From positions 37,825,760 through 37,889,759 of the forward strand of contig JASWHV010000010.1 of NCBI GenBank assembly GCA_030760725.1: 64,000 nucleotides of DNA, given 5' to 3'. The notes beneath the pieces were generated by a model. It made no database searches. It saw only the letters and a list, made by a program, of their open reading frames with translations, and was not told the DNA's origin. Shown here one piece after another: positions 1 through 11,800 of this stretch. Positions within the stretch are counted from its first letter, which is position 1. The number at the start of each line of letters is the position of its first letter. Source of the stretch: Neostapfia colusana (lineage: Eukaryota; Streptophyta; Magnoliopsida; Poales; Poaceae). Made by a program: the position numbers and the translations under genes.

Positions 1-1426
1 CGATGCATCCGGCATTGGGCTCGGATGTGTGCTGATGCAAGACCGAAGAGTGGTCGCGTATGGATCACGGCAGCTTAGAAACCATGAGCAGAATTATCCA
101 ACCCACGATTTGGAGCTCGCTGCCGTGGTACTTGCACTGAAAATGTGGAGGCACTACCTACTCGGTAACCTCGTACATTTGTATACCGACCACAAAAGCC
201 TCAAGTACATATTCACTCAGAAGGAGCTGAACATGAGGCAACGAAGATGGTTAGAACTGATAAAGGATTACGAAATAGAGATCCATTATCATCCGGGCAA
301 GGCAAACGTAGTGGCAGATGCGCTGAGCCGCAAGTCACACGTCAACAATCTGACCATCACACCGTTGGAAGAGAGCGAACCACCACCACATGTGATTCCA
401 CACGGAGCTATCTACAACCTAGCTTTGATCCCCACCATCCGTGAATAGATAGCGGCAGCTCAGAAGAATGACAAGGGCATGTCACATTTGTGGAGACGTG
501 TAGACAGTGGGGAGCTGAAATGTTTCCGGAAGGACGGAGACGGCGTCCTATGGTTCAAGGACCGGATCGTCGTGCCCCGTAACCCGGAATTACGGAAGAA
601 AATTTTTGATGAGGCTCACTTATCAAAATTTTCTATTCACCCCGGCAGCAACAAGATGTATCAAGAACTCAGAAGCAAGTTTTGGTGGACACGGATGAAA
701 CTGGAGACTGCAAAATACGTGTCTGAGTGTGATACATGTTGAAGGGTGAAGGCAGACCATATGTGGAAACCGGGACTGCTGCAGCCACTGGGCATTCCTG
801 CCTGGATGTGGGAGGACGTGAGCATGGACTTCATCGTCGGTTTACCCACCACTTTTCAGAAGCATGATTCTGTGTGGGTGATCGTCGATCGGCTCACCAA
901 AGTTGCCCATTTCATCCCGGTCAACATAAACTACAACGCCAAGAAGTACGCTGAACTATACATCTCACGGATCCTATGCTTGTACAGCATACCCCGTACC
1001 ATCATATCGGATCGGGGCACTTTATTTGTGTCCCGTTTTTGGGAGCAGCTGCACGCTGCCTTGGGGACGAAGCTGATCCGTAGTTTAGCATACCACCCGC
1101 AGATGGATGGACAAACCGAGCGGGTAAATCAGATCTTAGAAGACATGCTACGAGCTTGCGCTATCAACCACGGCAAGAATTGGGATGATCACTTGCCGTT
1201 AGCCGAGTTCTCGTACAACAATGGTTACCAAGCCAGCATCAAGATGGCGCCCTACGAGGCGCTATACGGGCGGAAATGCCGCACACCACTGAATTGGTGT
1301 GAATCTGGCGAAAGGGTTACCTTCGGGATTGACCTTGTCAACAACGCGGAAGAAAAGGTTCGACTGATTCAAGCGAACCTAAAAGCCGCTCAATCCCATC
1401 AGAAACAGTATGTGGACCGGAGAAGG
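1..1426 (+). pseudogene. Element A pol: RNase H and integrase part, broken
   Basis: The reading frame is already open at base 1. It begins at the first RNase H aspartate motif (DASG) and runs through the RNase H end ([13 protein letters not shown]), the integrase H2C2 zinc-binding region (HPGSNKMY to CDTC) and the DDE core: D in MDFIVGLP, D in SDRGTLF, E in DGQTERVNQ. Two in-frame stops break it: TAG at 446-448 in the RNase H/integrase linker, and TGA at 740-742 just after the CDTC zinc motif. There is no frameshift. The frame is cut at 1426 by the insertion of Z and resumes at 15751. It closely resembles the Z protein throughout. It is a dead relative of Z rather than a copy of it, since silent and replacement differences are spread along the whole length. 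Confidence 0.88.
1422..1426. repeat. Target-site duplication of Z, left copy
   Basis: GAAGG lies immediately before the TG of the 5' LTR and is repeated at 15746-15750 immediately after the terminal CA of the 3' LTR. The 5-bp length is normal for Ty3 integrases. Confidence 0.95.
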
Positions 1427-3912
1427 TGTAAAAGCCCAAGAAAAGGGACTTGTAAAAAACTTTTCTTCATCTCACAACACCACAGTTTTTATTGTGGACA
1501 CCTTAGGAAATGTGGTGAAAAGCAAGTAACCTCTATCAAAGAAGTGGTTAGAGGGGAAACTTACACTTTCACAACATGGGAAAATTATACACATATGATC
1601 ACACATGAGAGTGTGTTTCCAAACTGTTGCATTCAAACTCAGGATTTCAGCAGCTAAACCAAGGATCAAAGTGCATAATTGGATTCCTCAGGTCCAAATT
1701 AGTGGGGAGGCAAAGTTTCAGAAATTTTCAAAAAGATTTGCTACCCATTTTTCCAAAAAGGATCCAAATATGCCAAGAATTCAAATATACATTTGAATTT
1801 GAGGTAAATTTGCCAAACAATACCAATGTAGCTCAGTTGAAGATTTCCAACGATTGAATTCATCTTTTGTCAAGTTTTGGAGATCTTTTGAGAGGGGGTA
1901 GAGCACTGACCAGTGGGGCCCACCTGTCATTGGGTGAAATAGACTTAGCCCCCAAGTCTGCTCTCTGTTTCTCAGTCAACCGAGCGCAGCCAGCTGCCGC
2001 GCGCGCACCGCCGGCCGAACGGCCACCTCCTGGTTCCCGTCGCTCGCGCTGGCAGCCGGGGAACGGCGCGCCCTCTCCTCTACATGACCCCCTCGCCAAG
2101 CCACCAAAGACGTACGCGTGCTTCTTTGCAAAACAGCGAGCCCCCGCTCTGCTCGGCCACCGACGCCGCTCCCCCGATCCTCCCCTGCACGCCGACGTCC
2201 GCTCGGCCTTTGCCCGAGCTCCCAACGCAGAAAGAGAGCGCCGGTGTGTGCTCTAGCTAGCCATCTCACCACCCCACGGTGTTAGCACCGCACTCGACCA
2301 CAAATCGACGATCGCCACTGAGAGCTCAGGCCACCGGCGGAAAGGCGCGAACTGCTCCCCGTGGACAGCACGCCACGGCCAGTTTCACCGCCGGACTTCT
2401 AAACAGAAAAGGTGCGCCTTAGCCTCCAGATCGTGTAGCTGCAACCCTTCTAACCATTGGTAGACGGTGCGCTGAGAATTCCTAAGGATCCCGAGAACTA
2501 GTGCAACCGGGTAAGGATCGGTCTACCCCGAAATTCGAGCTGCACCGTCCAATCCAGCTCGAGTGAGCTTATACATACCTCCCTCACTTCCTAGCGGCCC
2601 TCCTCGACCAAGAATCAAGGGAAATGACCCAGAAATGGCCGGGTTTAGGTTGTTTCTCGGGCCGCCATAGAATAACAGCTCGGTTCACCGTGGAGCTCTA
2701 GGTTGCCGACCTTTTCATGGAGTTTGGCAGCCATTTCCATCACCCTCGAGCTCCCGTGGTGCTCTCCGACCCTTTGCCAATCATTTTGATGCGTTATAAC
2801 GCATTCCCGACCACGCCGGAACCCTAACCGCCACTGTCACCGTCGGGAGCCCTGTTCCGGTGAGCTACGGCCGCCGGCGACGCCACCGACGAGTTCAGCG
2901 ATGTGAGTTAGGGCGGGGCGGCAAGTTTGGGGCCGGGAGACGGCCGGGAGAGCAGTTCCGGCGAAGCTCGCCGGAGTGCGCCGCCGCGGGCCCCTGTTTG
3001 GCGCGAGGAAGGGGAAGACTGCCGGGTGGGACCCACCGGCAGACATTTAAACATTTTGAAACGTCCAGTTTGTAGTTCAAACTTTAGAGGACCACAACTT
3101 GGGTTAGGAGAATCCAAAAATCATGAAACAAATTTTGTTGGATTCCTCTGACAGAGTACAATCTAAATCTGAAACCCAATTTTTATAAAACCCAGTAATT
3201 AATTCTGCAAAATTCTTTAAAGCTTTTCAGCAAAAGAATTTTAGAGGGAGTTTGGTTCATCCAAAAATTCCCAAATTTTGCCAGAATGTTCTTTAGGACA
3301 TTAGTAGACCCCTGTAAAAGTTTCAGACCATTTGGAGTTGATTTGGCCAGAGCAATTCAAATTGGAAGGTGCTGTGTTCATTTGAATACAGAAACATTTT
3401 CAGAGAATTTCCAAAACCTTGGAAATTCAGTTCTGGGAAATTCTTAACTCCAAAAATACTAGAAAAATTCATGCAAACTCTAGGAGCTATAATTGAAATT
3501 GTAGTTCATTAAGTTGGGTATGAACAGGGGTCTGACCTCAGAATTAATTCCTCCTTGCTTATTTGCTAAAGAAATTACTCTGAGCAAACCATTCCATGAA
3601 AAGTGCTAAGGTTTGGTCCAGAGAGTTTTCTTGTGACAAGGAACTCACACAAAAATTCTCAGCTCTATTGGAGCTCTAGATCACCCCTGTCCTGTTTAAC
3701 CACTTAAGGGATTAATATGGAAAAGGGGGAAAACCACTTAGCATTTGACCATGTGATTAAGTCCAAGCCAAACCACCAACACCAGTTCATATTTAAATTC
3801 TTAAACAAAGTTCCAGGTGTTAGAGGCTGGTTATTAGAACTAATAGTAGAAGTCTTACTCTAAAACTCACATTTGCATCTAAATTAACATATAGTATTTC
3901 ATTAACGTGTAG

Positions 3913-5114
3913 CCGTTGAAGAAGAGACTCCGGAAGTGCTGGACTTCCTCCTTCCGGACGAAGAACTAACTCCTGACCAGCAGCAACAAGGCAAGCCCCG
4001 GTTTGCATTAACCTTTTTATAAGTTTTCTTTTGTTTACATGAGTCGTGTGAAGTATGATTGTGCATTAGGTGTAGGATGAATGGAACCCCACTTGCATAA
4101 CCAAAGGTTCCTAAAAGAGTGAGGGTAGTGTCTAAGACCTCGAGTAGACAGGCTATGCTTAATGAGTCATAGGACTTCGGTACAAGTCGAGTAGTTGGAA
4201 TCTACTCGCGAGATAGGCTTGGGACACACGGGTTCGGTGGAGTGATGTGAGATCACTTTAGTAATGAAAATGAGACTAGGCAGGGGCTAGGGCGCAACAA
4301 GAGAGAGTCTTGTGTGCGCGGCCCTGCCCGTGTCGATTGAGGACCGATCCGTGTGCGGCCCTGCTGAACAAGTATTGAACGTACCGAAGGCATATCGGAT
4401 ATATGGGCCCCGATAAACCGATGTAGCCTAAACCTCCGGGCGTCGAGGCATAGCACACCGATTTATAGGTGTAGGTTGAGGGCAGCAAGGTGGAAATCTG
4501 CCAACGGGCATAGAGAGATGCTCCGTGTGGGGAACCTCCTGCTCGTTTCGGTGCGACCGGTTCGACGTTTGGGCTGTTGGGTGAAAGGTTGTCCCGTACG
4601 ACATCGAGTGAGCGTGCTGTGCAGCTCCACGGGTGGGCGTACGTGACGTGCTCTTTGGGTTTTCCCTGCAGGTGTATATCGAGTCGATTCGCCGTCCCTC
4701 GCGGTGACGAGTACTGCTTGTTCACTGCGTCGTAACATAGACTAATGAATGAAATATGTTGATTCAATGATGCTGATTGATACAATTGGATTGCTACATG
4801 TGTGCCACCAAATACTGCTTACTAAATTTCAGATTTCATGAACTGTTAACTTGTTGCTAAAAGATGAACTAAGGATGAACTTGTAGGCGTGTCCTTTTGC
4901 TGAAATGTTACTATCCTATGTCCATTGTACACCTCATGTAGAGTTTCATGCTTAGGTGAGTCGGTTAAGCCTTGCTGAGCCTTCGTGCTCACGGTTGCTG
5001 CTTAAGTGTTTTTCAGGTGAGGAGCCACCCACGGACTTGGAGTACGAGTCCACCGGCGAGGGTTACCCTCCGTCGGGGACCACGGCTGAGTGGGAGCCGT
5101 ACACGCCGCGCTGA
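3913..5114 (+). other. Candidate spliced acidic mini-ORF in Z 5' LTR
   Basis: Block 1 (3913-3990, 78 bp) follows an acceptor-like GTGTAG and ends CAACAAG before GCAAGC, which resembles a GC-AG intron donor. Block 2 starts at 5017 after TTTTTCAG and is open to TGA at 5112-5114. Joined in silico the phase is kept (2 nt + 25 codons + 1 nt, then 2 nt + codons). The reading is acidic and Gln-rich, with PEVLDF in block 1 and AEWEPYTP at the end. The same layout occurs in the LTRs of A, B, C and F. In Z's own 3' LTR (blocks 14287-14364 and 15391-15488) a substitution makes TAA in block 1. No initiating ATG was identified, so coding is unproven; a conserved spliced leader is the alternative. Confidence 0.45.
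4976..4991 (+). other. Conserved hairpin upstream of LTR block 2 (Z)
   Basis: TGAGC pairs with GCTCA around a six-base loop CTTCGT. It follows a CTTGC that is shared with the A, B and F LTRs, and it ends 25 nt before the CAG| acceptor of the second exon-like block. The equivalents in B and F have different bases that still pair. Confidence 0.5.
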
Positions 5115-5374
5115 GCTGAGACGTGCAGCTAGTGTGGGTTGCCATAGGGCTGGGCAACCGACTTTTGCTAAATAGGCGGGCGTGAGTTGTATAGTGTAGT
5201 CTTCCGCTGTGTAATAGAACAATAATTGTAACTGAAGTTTGTACTTGTTTGTACAGTTTCAGCTGTTTTTCCCATGTAATATATTGTGTTCTTATGACGT
5301 GTGCTGTCGGGTGTCGCATCGCGCGGCACCACCCTCTGCGATCCTGGATGAGCGGATTCCGGTCCGCCACAGCC

Positions 5375-5386
5375 TGGTATCAGAGC
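5375..5386 (+). promoter_or_regulatory. Primer binding site of Z (initiator Met-tRNA)
   Basis: TGGTATCAGAGC, three bases after the LTR end, matches the usual plant PBS complementary to the 3' end of tRNA-iMet and fixes the 5' LTR boundary. Confidence 0.93.
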
Positions 5387-7201
5387 TGCAGTGGGGATAG
5401 CACAGTACTAAAGGACTGCATTATGGGAAAAACTTAGGTATTACGGTGAGGATTCGGTAGTTGCCCAAGTAAGGACTATATTAGCATAGTTACTTAAAGT
5501 GGCAAAGACTAACTTATCTGTTATAATTCTGAATTTCAATTATGTAACGACGCACCTACGCTCTGGTAAGTATGGTAAGGAACGCCACCGAAAGCGGTTC
5601 AATTTCGGTTAGCTCTCCCGGACGAGGAACGAGGTTCAGGGATTGATCTCACAGCTTGGTGTGAGATGTCAATATGAAGCTCTTGGACTCTTCATGTCCC
5701 TGAGTTCATATGCAACGCTGATCCCTAGCGTGCATTAGGCAAGTAAGCGGAGACCCCATCGCGTGGTCAGTAACGCGAGAGTGTGTTCGTCTGGAAATAG
5801 CCCAGGAGGACATACGCAGCGCTTGCCATCGGCGTGCCCTGCAGGGCAGTAGGTGGTATCTGTTGGGTTGATAACATTCCCAACCGTGACGACCCGTTCG
5901 TGACATACTCGGGTTCCCCGTCGTGTGTTGTTGAAACATGATCACGTGCCTTGAGACGTGACTTAGCTCAAGGACGGCCGTATGGAAATGATACGGGCGT
6001 TTGTATTTACTTTCAAATATGGAACTGCCTGAAATGAATAACCATTGAGTGCACCATTATTGTGTGGTTTTCTGCAGGTACTAACCACGTATGTATCCGT
6101 GTAGAAAACGTGTGCGAGAGACCGTTTAGTGCCACACTTGAGACGTATATACCGGTATGATCCGGTTAGGATTTTCTTTTGTGAGGAACGTAGTACCGAG
6201 ATATTGTAGGCATATGCATGAGTATAATGATAACGAAGAATTAAAAATCTATAGGTTCAACAGTTAGGACCCTGGTTGGGTATAAGAATGAGATAGGTGA
6301 TGAGTGTAGTTCCAAAAGAGACTGAAAAGCAGAGTGCTCTGTTTTGGGCAGCATGTTTGCTGATCTTCAACAGGGCATAACTCACGGGTCTTTTAGCCCA
6401 GGGAGGTGTGCTATATAGCTCTGGAAAGGTATTCAAGTACTCTACAACTTTGTTGTCGACTTCCAGAGCTGAAACTCGCCTTAAGATGGCTAAAATCCCA
6501 GAGGAATGTAAACTATTCAGAATCAGGGCAGAGTAAAACATCCTTTGAACTGATCTGTTTTTCAAATATAACTCCCAGTAGAAAAATCTAAAATTGTCAT
6601 ATAATCCGTCCTTAGAAAGAGTAGAAGATGGTTGACATCTTTGCAATTCAAAGTTTCTGAAGTTCCAGCACAGAATTTAGTGGAAATCAGGATTTGAAAC
6701 AGCCACTTCCAAGGGAGGTGCTGTTAAAATTCTTCCAGAAATTCTGCTAACTTTGAATTAGCATGACTTTTTAATCAAAGCTGATCTGGGGGCAAAAGAG
6801 TACTCGTTGGAAAGATACTAAAGTTAACTTTAACTTTGGTATTCAACTTGAGTCATGAAAATGCCCATAACCGGATCAAAACTTGGAATAGGTAGAAACT
6901 GGTCATTCTGACGGAAGAATGACAGTTGAACTCATTGGAGAGGGTTTTGTACCCTAAGGGCGATAATAATGTCTCGTAGAGACCAAACCCAGTTATGGTG
7001 AGCTTCCAGAGAAGGGGTTCATCAAGTTGGATTAAACTAACTTGTGTTTGGTCTGGTAATGGTGTAGCTTGTGCAAAGTTATTACATTATCTGCTTACGA
7101 GATATTTCGCATGTTTTGTTGTCATAATGTTTTTCCGCCCAGTTCTATTGGACTGCATGCAAAATGTTGCGGGACTGATGGTTAATGTCGTATGGTTGCA
7201 G
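5387..7201 (+). other. Untranslated leader of Z, probably containing an intron
   Basis: This 1.8-kb stretch lies between the PBS and gag and has no recognisable gene. A strong donor-like G|GTAAGT lies at 5566. A pyrimidine-containing acceptor, GTTGCAG, ends exactly at 7201, directly before the gag ATG. Removing 5566-7201 would place gag next to the leader and delete many upstream ATGs. The gag frame happens to stay open back to 6995, but that upstream part has no resemblance to gag. Confidence 0.5.
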
Positions 7202-10200
7202 ATGGTTCGTACTAGGACCACGCACGAGGTTGGTGGCTCTAGCCAAGGTGGAGGCGATGACTCCCAGCCACCGGCCTACGACAGCACCCCGCAGCAGCAG
7301 CCACCACCGCCGCCTCCGCTTACTCTAGCGGATGTGATAGCGGCATTGGTGGGAGGTCGTGAGGAGCAGACCGACCTGCTCCGCACGATCGTGCAGAATA
7401 CGTCCCAGGCGGGAGGACGTCAAGAGCGAGGGCCTCGTGAGCCCCGCGAAGTGTCGTACTCGGATTTCATGAGTATGCACCCTCCAGTGTTCACCGAAGC
7501 TGAAGAACCACTGGAGGTGGACAACTGGCTGCGGACTATCGAGTCCAAGTTCGGGCTGCTCCAGTGTACGGAGCGGCAGAAGACGCTGTTCGCAGCACAG
7601 CAGCTCCACGGTGCCGCTGGTGCGTGGTGGGCGAATTATGTCGCCTCACGTCCGGCTGGCCATGCCGTGGAATGGCAAGAGTTCCGGGAGGCGTTCCGCG
7701 CCTATCACATTCCTCCCGGAATCATGAAGAGAAAGTTCCAAGAATTTTCGGAACTGAAGCAGGGCGGGAGGAGTGCCCACGACTACTCCCGTGCCTTCAA
7801 CCATCTGGCGCAGTATGCGTCAGACTACATCTCCACGGAGGAGAAGAAGAGGGAGCACTTCTATCGGGGGTTACATCCCGAAATGAAGACCCACCTCGTA
7901 CAATGGAACCGCGGCACATTCAACGACCTAGTCAATGCCGCCATCATGCAAGAGGACGCTCAGCGGGAGTTAGCAGCTGAGCAGAGGAAGCGTAGCGCTC
8001 CACCTAGCAGCGGTGGGAGTGGCGCTCCCCAGAAGTACCGTATGGTGTATCGGACACCATCCGGGCAGCAGTGGCAACCACCGGCGCGACCGCAACGGTT
8101 CGGGGGACGTCCCTTCCAGGCACCTCTGTTCCGTCCGCCGATGCCACCACCAAGACAGCAGCAGCAGCAGACGGCACCCCGGGCGTTTCCACCGCCACAA
8201 CGCGCCCCGGGTTTCCGTCCACCGATCAGCGGGGGACCGCCCCGTTTCACCTGCTTCACATGTGGCCAGGCGGGCCACTTTGCGAAGGACTGTCCCCAGG
8301 GGCAGCAGAGCAGCGGGCAAGCCCAGTTTCAGGGCGGTGCTCGAGGCCGACCTCCGGCGAAGAAGGTTGGTCAGCGGACTGGAGGCGTCCGCAACCTCGA
8401 CAATGAGGACGCCCCAGAGGGAGACAACGTGCTGGCGGGTACGTTTACTCTCAACCATCAAGCCATCGTCATATTATTTGATTCGGGTGCAACCCACAGC
8501 TTTATAAGTGCATCCTATGTGGCTAAGCATCAATTGCAAGTCTTCCCAACCGACTGCACTTATATGATATGCTCACCGGGAGGGAAGGTTTCAGCTAATA
8601 TGATGATTCCAAAGGCACCTCTGTGCTTAGGTGGGAAACTATATCCCACCACCTTGATAATCCTTATGGGACAAAAGATTGATGCAATCTTAGGGATGTC
8701 ATGGCTGCAATACCATGGCGCTGTCCTAGAGACTCGGACACGGACGGTTCACTTAAATTCTCCATTTCACCGTCCGCATTCCATGGTGTTAGACACGCCA
8801 GTCCGGGAAGTTTTAGCAATTAATAATGCTGAAGTTCTCAAGTTAGAAGACATCCCCGTAGTCCGGGAGTATCCCGACGTGTTCCCGGACGATCTTCCGG
8901 GCATGCCACCTGAGCGGGATGTCGAGTTCAAGATTGAACTTGCACCCGGGACTACGCCCATATCCCGGAGACCATACAAGATGGCTCCAAATGAGCTGGC
9001 GGAACTGAAAGAACAGCTCAATGATCTGTTGAGCAAGGGTTTCATTAGGCCGAGTTCCTCGCCTTGGGGATGCTTGGCGCTATTCGTGAGGAAGAAGGAT
9101 GAGACCCTGAGGCTGTGTGTGGATTACCGGCCGCTCAACGCCGTCACCATCAAGAATAAGTACCCACTGCCCCGTATTGACATCTTGTTTGATCAACTGG
9201 TGGGGGCAAGTGTATTCTCAAAGATGGACCTTCGCTCTGGATATCACCAAATCAAGATCCGGGCGGAGGATATCCCGAAGACGGCATTCTCGACGAGATA
9301 CGGCTTATACGAATACCTCGTCATGTCTTTTGGTCTCACAAATGCTCCAGCCCATTTCATGTATCTCATGAACTCGGTGTTCATGCCGGAGCTGGACAAG
9401 TTCGTGGTAGTGTTCATCGACGATATCTTGGTTTACTCCAAGACAGAAGCCGAGCATGCCGAACACTTACGGATCGTTCTTCAACGATTGCGAGACCACA
9501 AGCTCTACGCCATGTTCAGCAAATGCGAATTTTGGATCAGCCAAGTGCCATTCTTGGGACATATCATCTCAGCTGAAGGCATTGCGGTTGACCCAAGTAA
9601 AATCGAGCAAGTGTTGAAATGGAAAGCTCCCACTTCAGTTCATGAAGTCAGAAGCTTCCTCGGGTTAGCGGGATACTACCGGAGATTCATTCCAAGCTTC
9701 TCCAAGCTCGCTAAGCCGATGAAAGAGTTGCTGAAGAAAGGGACAAAATATGTTTGGAACACGGCGTGTGAAGGAGCGTTCCGAACACTGGTGAAGCATC
9801 TCACAACAGCCCCGGTATTAGCTCAGCCGGATACAACAAAGCCCTTCGACGTGTATTGTGACGCGTCCGGTATTGGGCTCGGCTGCGTGTTGATGCAGGA
9901 AGGACGTGTGGTCGCTTATGTCTCACGCCAACTTCGGAACCATGAGCAGCACTACCCGACTCACGATCTTGAACTTGCTGCCGTGGTGTTGGCGCTGAAA
10001 ATGTGGAGGCACTATCTCCTGGGGAACTTGGTGCATCTCTACACCGACCACAAGAGCATGAAATACATTTTCACCCAGAAGGAGCTGAACATGAGGCAGA
10101 GGAGGTGGTTAGAACTAATCAAAGACTATGAGATTGAGATCCATTACCACCCCGGCAAGGCGAATGTGGTTGCCGACGTGCTGAGTTGGAAATCACATGT

Positions 10201-11734
10201 CCATCACCTCACCATTACACCGGTGGAGGAGGAAGAGCCAAGTTTATACTTGGTTCCTTATGGATCGCTGTACAACCTTGCCCTCGTCCCTACTATTAGG
10301 GAGGACATCATTGCAGCTCAGAAAACGGATAAAGGCATGGCACATCTCCGGAGACGGATAGACAATGGAGAAATTAAATGTTTCCGGAAGGATGATGAGG
10401 GGACGCTGTGGTTCAATGACCGCATAGTCGTGCCCCGAGATATGGAGTTGAGGAAAAAGATCCTCGATGAAGCTCACTTGTCCAAATACTCCATTCATCC
10501 GGGCAGCAACAAAATGTACCAAGATTTGAAAAAGAAATTTTGGTGGACACGGATGAAGCGGGAGGTAGCTGAGTACGTATCCGAGTGCGATACATGTAGA
10601 CGAGTGAAAGCTGATCATATGAAGAAATCAGGGCTGCTGCAACCCCTGAAGATCCCGGCATGGAAATGGGAAGATGTGAGCATGGATTTCATTGTGGGAT
10701 TACCCCTAACAGCTAACAAGCATGATTCCATATGGGTAATCGTTGATCGGTTAACCAAGACGGCTCACTTCATTCCGGTAAATACACGTTACAATGCCGG
10801 CAAATATGCGGAGCTATACATAGCGAAGATTCTATGCCTATACGGGGTACCCAAGACCATTGTCTCAGATCGAGGTGCATTATTTGTATCTCGCTTTTGG
10901 GAGCAGCTACACGCTGCATTGGGTACTAAGTTGATCAGGAGCTCCGCTTATCACCCTCAAACCGATGGTCAGACAGAAAGGGTGAATCAAGTCCTGGAAG
11001 ACATGTTGAGAGCGTGTGCCATCCACCATGGTAGGAACTGGGATGATCACCTACCATTGGCGGAATTCTCGTACAACAACGGTTATCAGGCGAGTATCAA
11101 AATGGCACCCTATGAAGCTCTCTACGGTCGTAAATGCCGCACCCCATTAAATTGGTGCGAGTCCGGTGAAAGGGTCACATTCGGAGTTGATGTGGTGAAC
11201 AACGCCGAGGAGCGCGTTCGGACAATTCAAGCCAATTTGAAGGCCGCTCAATCCCGAGAGAAGAGCTACGCTGATAAGAGGCGTAGGCCGTTGCACTTTG
11301 ACGTTGGGGAACACGTGTACCTCCGCGTGTCTCCAATGAAGGGCGTGCACCGATTCGGTGTGAAGGGGAAGCTCGCTCCCCGTTTCATTGGACCCTACGC
11401 TATCACCGAGAAGTGTGGACCAGCAGCGTATCGATTGGAGCTACCGGCATCTCTGGCTGGTGTCCATGATATTTTCCATGTTTCGCAACTGCGAAAATGC
11501 TTGAAGCATACAGCTGCTGTTCCTACCGAAGACATCGGCGAGCTGAAGCCGGATTTAACATATGATGAATATCCGGTGGGAATTCTTGATGAGAAAGCCA
11601 GGACCACGCGTAGCAGAACGTTGTGGTTCTACAAAATACTCTGGAGCAACCACACCGCCGAGGAAGCGACGTGGGAGAGCGAGGAGTTCCTTCGCTCAAA
11701 TTACCCGGAGTTCTTGGCTTCTCAACACGGGTAA
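7202..11734 (+). CDS. Z gag-pol polyprotein (Gag, protease, RT, RNase H, integrase, chromodomain)
   Basis: One uninterrupted frame of 1,510 codons. The start is placed at MVRTRT, the ATG right after a GCAG splice-acceptor-like site; the frame is open further upstream but without gag features. Order: capsid-like gag (about residues 85-260), CCHC zinc knuckle (C351, C354, H359, C364), aspartic protease (D427 in FDSGATHS), RT with FIDD at 738-741, RNase H (D887 in DASG), integrase zinc region ending C1129/C1132, DDE triad D1162, D1223, E1259 with the usual 35-residue spacing, and a chromodomain-like tail (about 1460-1505) that in this clade targets heterochromatin. Compared with its relatives here it has odd residues: GCLAL instead of the usual GAPV near the RT start, KKDET for KKDGT, MSFGLTN for MPFGLTN, and ADVLSW for ADALSR at the RNase H end. 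It could therefore be intact but weakened. Products would form virus-like particles and integrate cDNA; gag and pol are fused in one frame, as usual for chromoviruses. Confidence 0.95.
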   Translation: MVRTRTTHEVGGSSQGGGDDSQPPAYDSTPQQQPPPPPPLTLADVIAALVGGREEQTDLLRTIVQNTSQAGGRQERGPREPREVSYSDFMSMHPPVFTEAEEPLEVDNWLRTIESKFGLLQCTERQKTLFAAQQLHGAAGAWWANYVASRPAGHAVEWQEFREAFRAYHIPPGIMKRKFQEFSELKQGGRSAHDYSRAFNHLAQYASDYISTEEKKREHFYRGLHPEMKTHLVQWNRGTFNDLVNAAIMQEDAQRELAAEQRKRSAPPSSGGSGAPQKYRMVYRTPSGQQWQPPARPQRFGGRPFQAPLFRPPMPPPRQQQQQTAPRAFPPPQRAPGFRPPISGGPPRFTCFTCGQAGHFAKDCPQGQQSSGQAQFQGGARGRPPAKKVGQRTGGVRNLDNEDAPEGDNVLAGTFTLNHQAIVILFDSGATHSFISASYVAKHQLQVFPTDCTYMICSPGGKVSANMMIPKAPLCLGGKLYPTTLIILMGQKIDAILGMSWLQYHGAVLETRTRTVHLNSPFHRPHSMVLDTPVREVLAINNAEVLKLEDIPVVREYPDVFPDDLPGMPPERDVEFKIELAPGTTPISRRPYKMAPNELAELKEQLNDLLSKGFIRPSSSPWGCLALFVRKKDETLRLCVDYRPLNAVTIKNKYPLPRIDILFDQLVGASVFSKMDLRSGYHQIKIRAEDIPKTAFSTRYGLYEYLVMSFGLTNAPAHFMYLMNSVFMPELDKFVVVFIDDILVYSKTEAEHAEHLRIVLQRLRDHKLYAMFSKCEFWISQVPFLGHIISAEGIAVDPSKIEQVLKWKAPTSVHEVRSFLGLAGYYRRFIPSFSKLAKPMKELLKKGTKYVWNTACEGAFRTLVKHLTTAPVLAQPDTTKPFDVYCDASGIGLGCVLMQEGRVVAYVSRQLRNHEQHYPTHDLELAAVVLALKMWRHYLLGNLVHLYTDHKSMKYIFTQKELNMRQRRWLELIKDYEIEIHYHPGKANVVADVLSWKSHVHHLTITPVEEEEPSLYLVPYGSLYNLALVPTIREDIIAAQKTDKGMAHLRRRIDNGEIKCFRKDDEGTLWFNDRIVVPRDMELRKKILDEAHLSKYSIHPGSNKMYQDLKKKFWWTRMKREVAEYVSECDTCRRVKADHMKKSGLLQPLKIPAWKWEDVSMDFIVGLPLTANKHDSIWVIVDRLTKTAHFIPVNTRYNAGKYAELYIAKILCLYGVPKTIVSDRGALFVSRFWEQLHAALGTKLIRSSAYHPQTDGQTERVNQVLEDMLRACAIHHGRNWDDHLPLAEFSYNNGYQASIKMAPYEALYGRKCRTPLNWCESGERVTFGVDVVNNAEERVRTIQANLKAAQSREKSYADKRRRPLHFDVGEHVYLRVSPMKGVHRFGVKGKLAPRFIGPYAITEKCGPAAYRLELPASLAGVHDIFHVSQLRKCLKHTAAVPTEDIGELKPDLTYDEYPVGILDEKARTTRSRTLWFYKILWSNHTAEEATWESEEFLRSNYPEFLASQHG

Positions 11735-11787
11735 GTCCCTATTACATCGCTATCTCTTCTTTTATAATCTCGGGACGAGATTCTTTT

Positions 11788-11800
11788 AAGGGGGGAGGGA
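11788..11800 (+). promoter_or_regulatory. Polypurine tract of Z
   Basis: AAGGGGGGAGGGA lies directly before the TG of the 3' LTR. It is the plus-strand primer and fixes the 3' LTR start. A nearly identical tract precedes the A 3' LTR. Confidence 0.92.

Larger units (their letters stand above)
1427..5371 (+). repeat. 5' LTR of Z
   Basis: It starts TGTAAAAGCCC and ends GGTCCGCCACA. The first 450 bp or so are AT-rich. A GC-rich block (about 1980-3050) follows and then another AT-rich stretch. No convincing TATA box was found by eye. Short ORFs in the GC-rich block show no family resemblance and are treated as noise. The LTR holds the exon-like blocks at 3913-3990 and 5017-5114 and a hairpin at 4976-4991. 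The 3,945-bp length is long but within the range of grass Tekay elements. Confidence 0.95.

Noticed and set aside
1860..2272. Overlapping ORFs of 98-129 codons on both strands in the GC-rich part of the Z LTR (repeated at 12234-12646)
   Set aside because: Both strands are open in several frames and the composition is low complexity. They are identical in both LTRs only because the LTRs are identical.
6995..7201. A 69-codon N-terminal extension of Z gag
   Set aside because: It is in frame but hydrophobic and unlike gag, it precedes a splice-acceptor-like GCAG, and the gag ATG at 7202 has the context shared with B.
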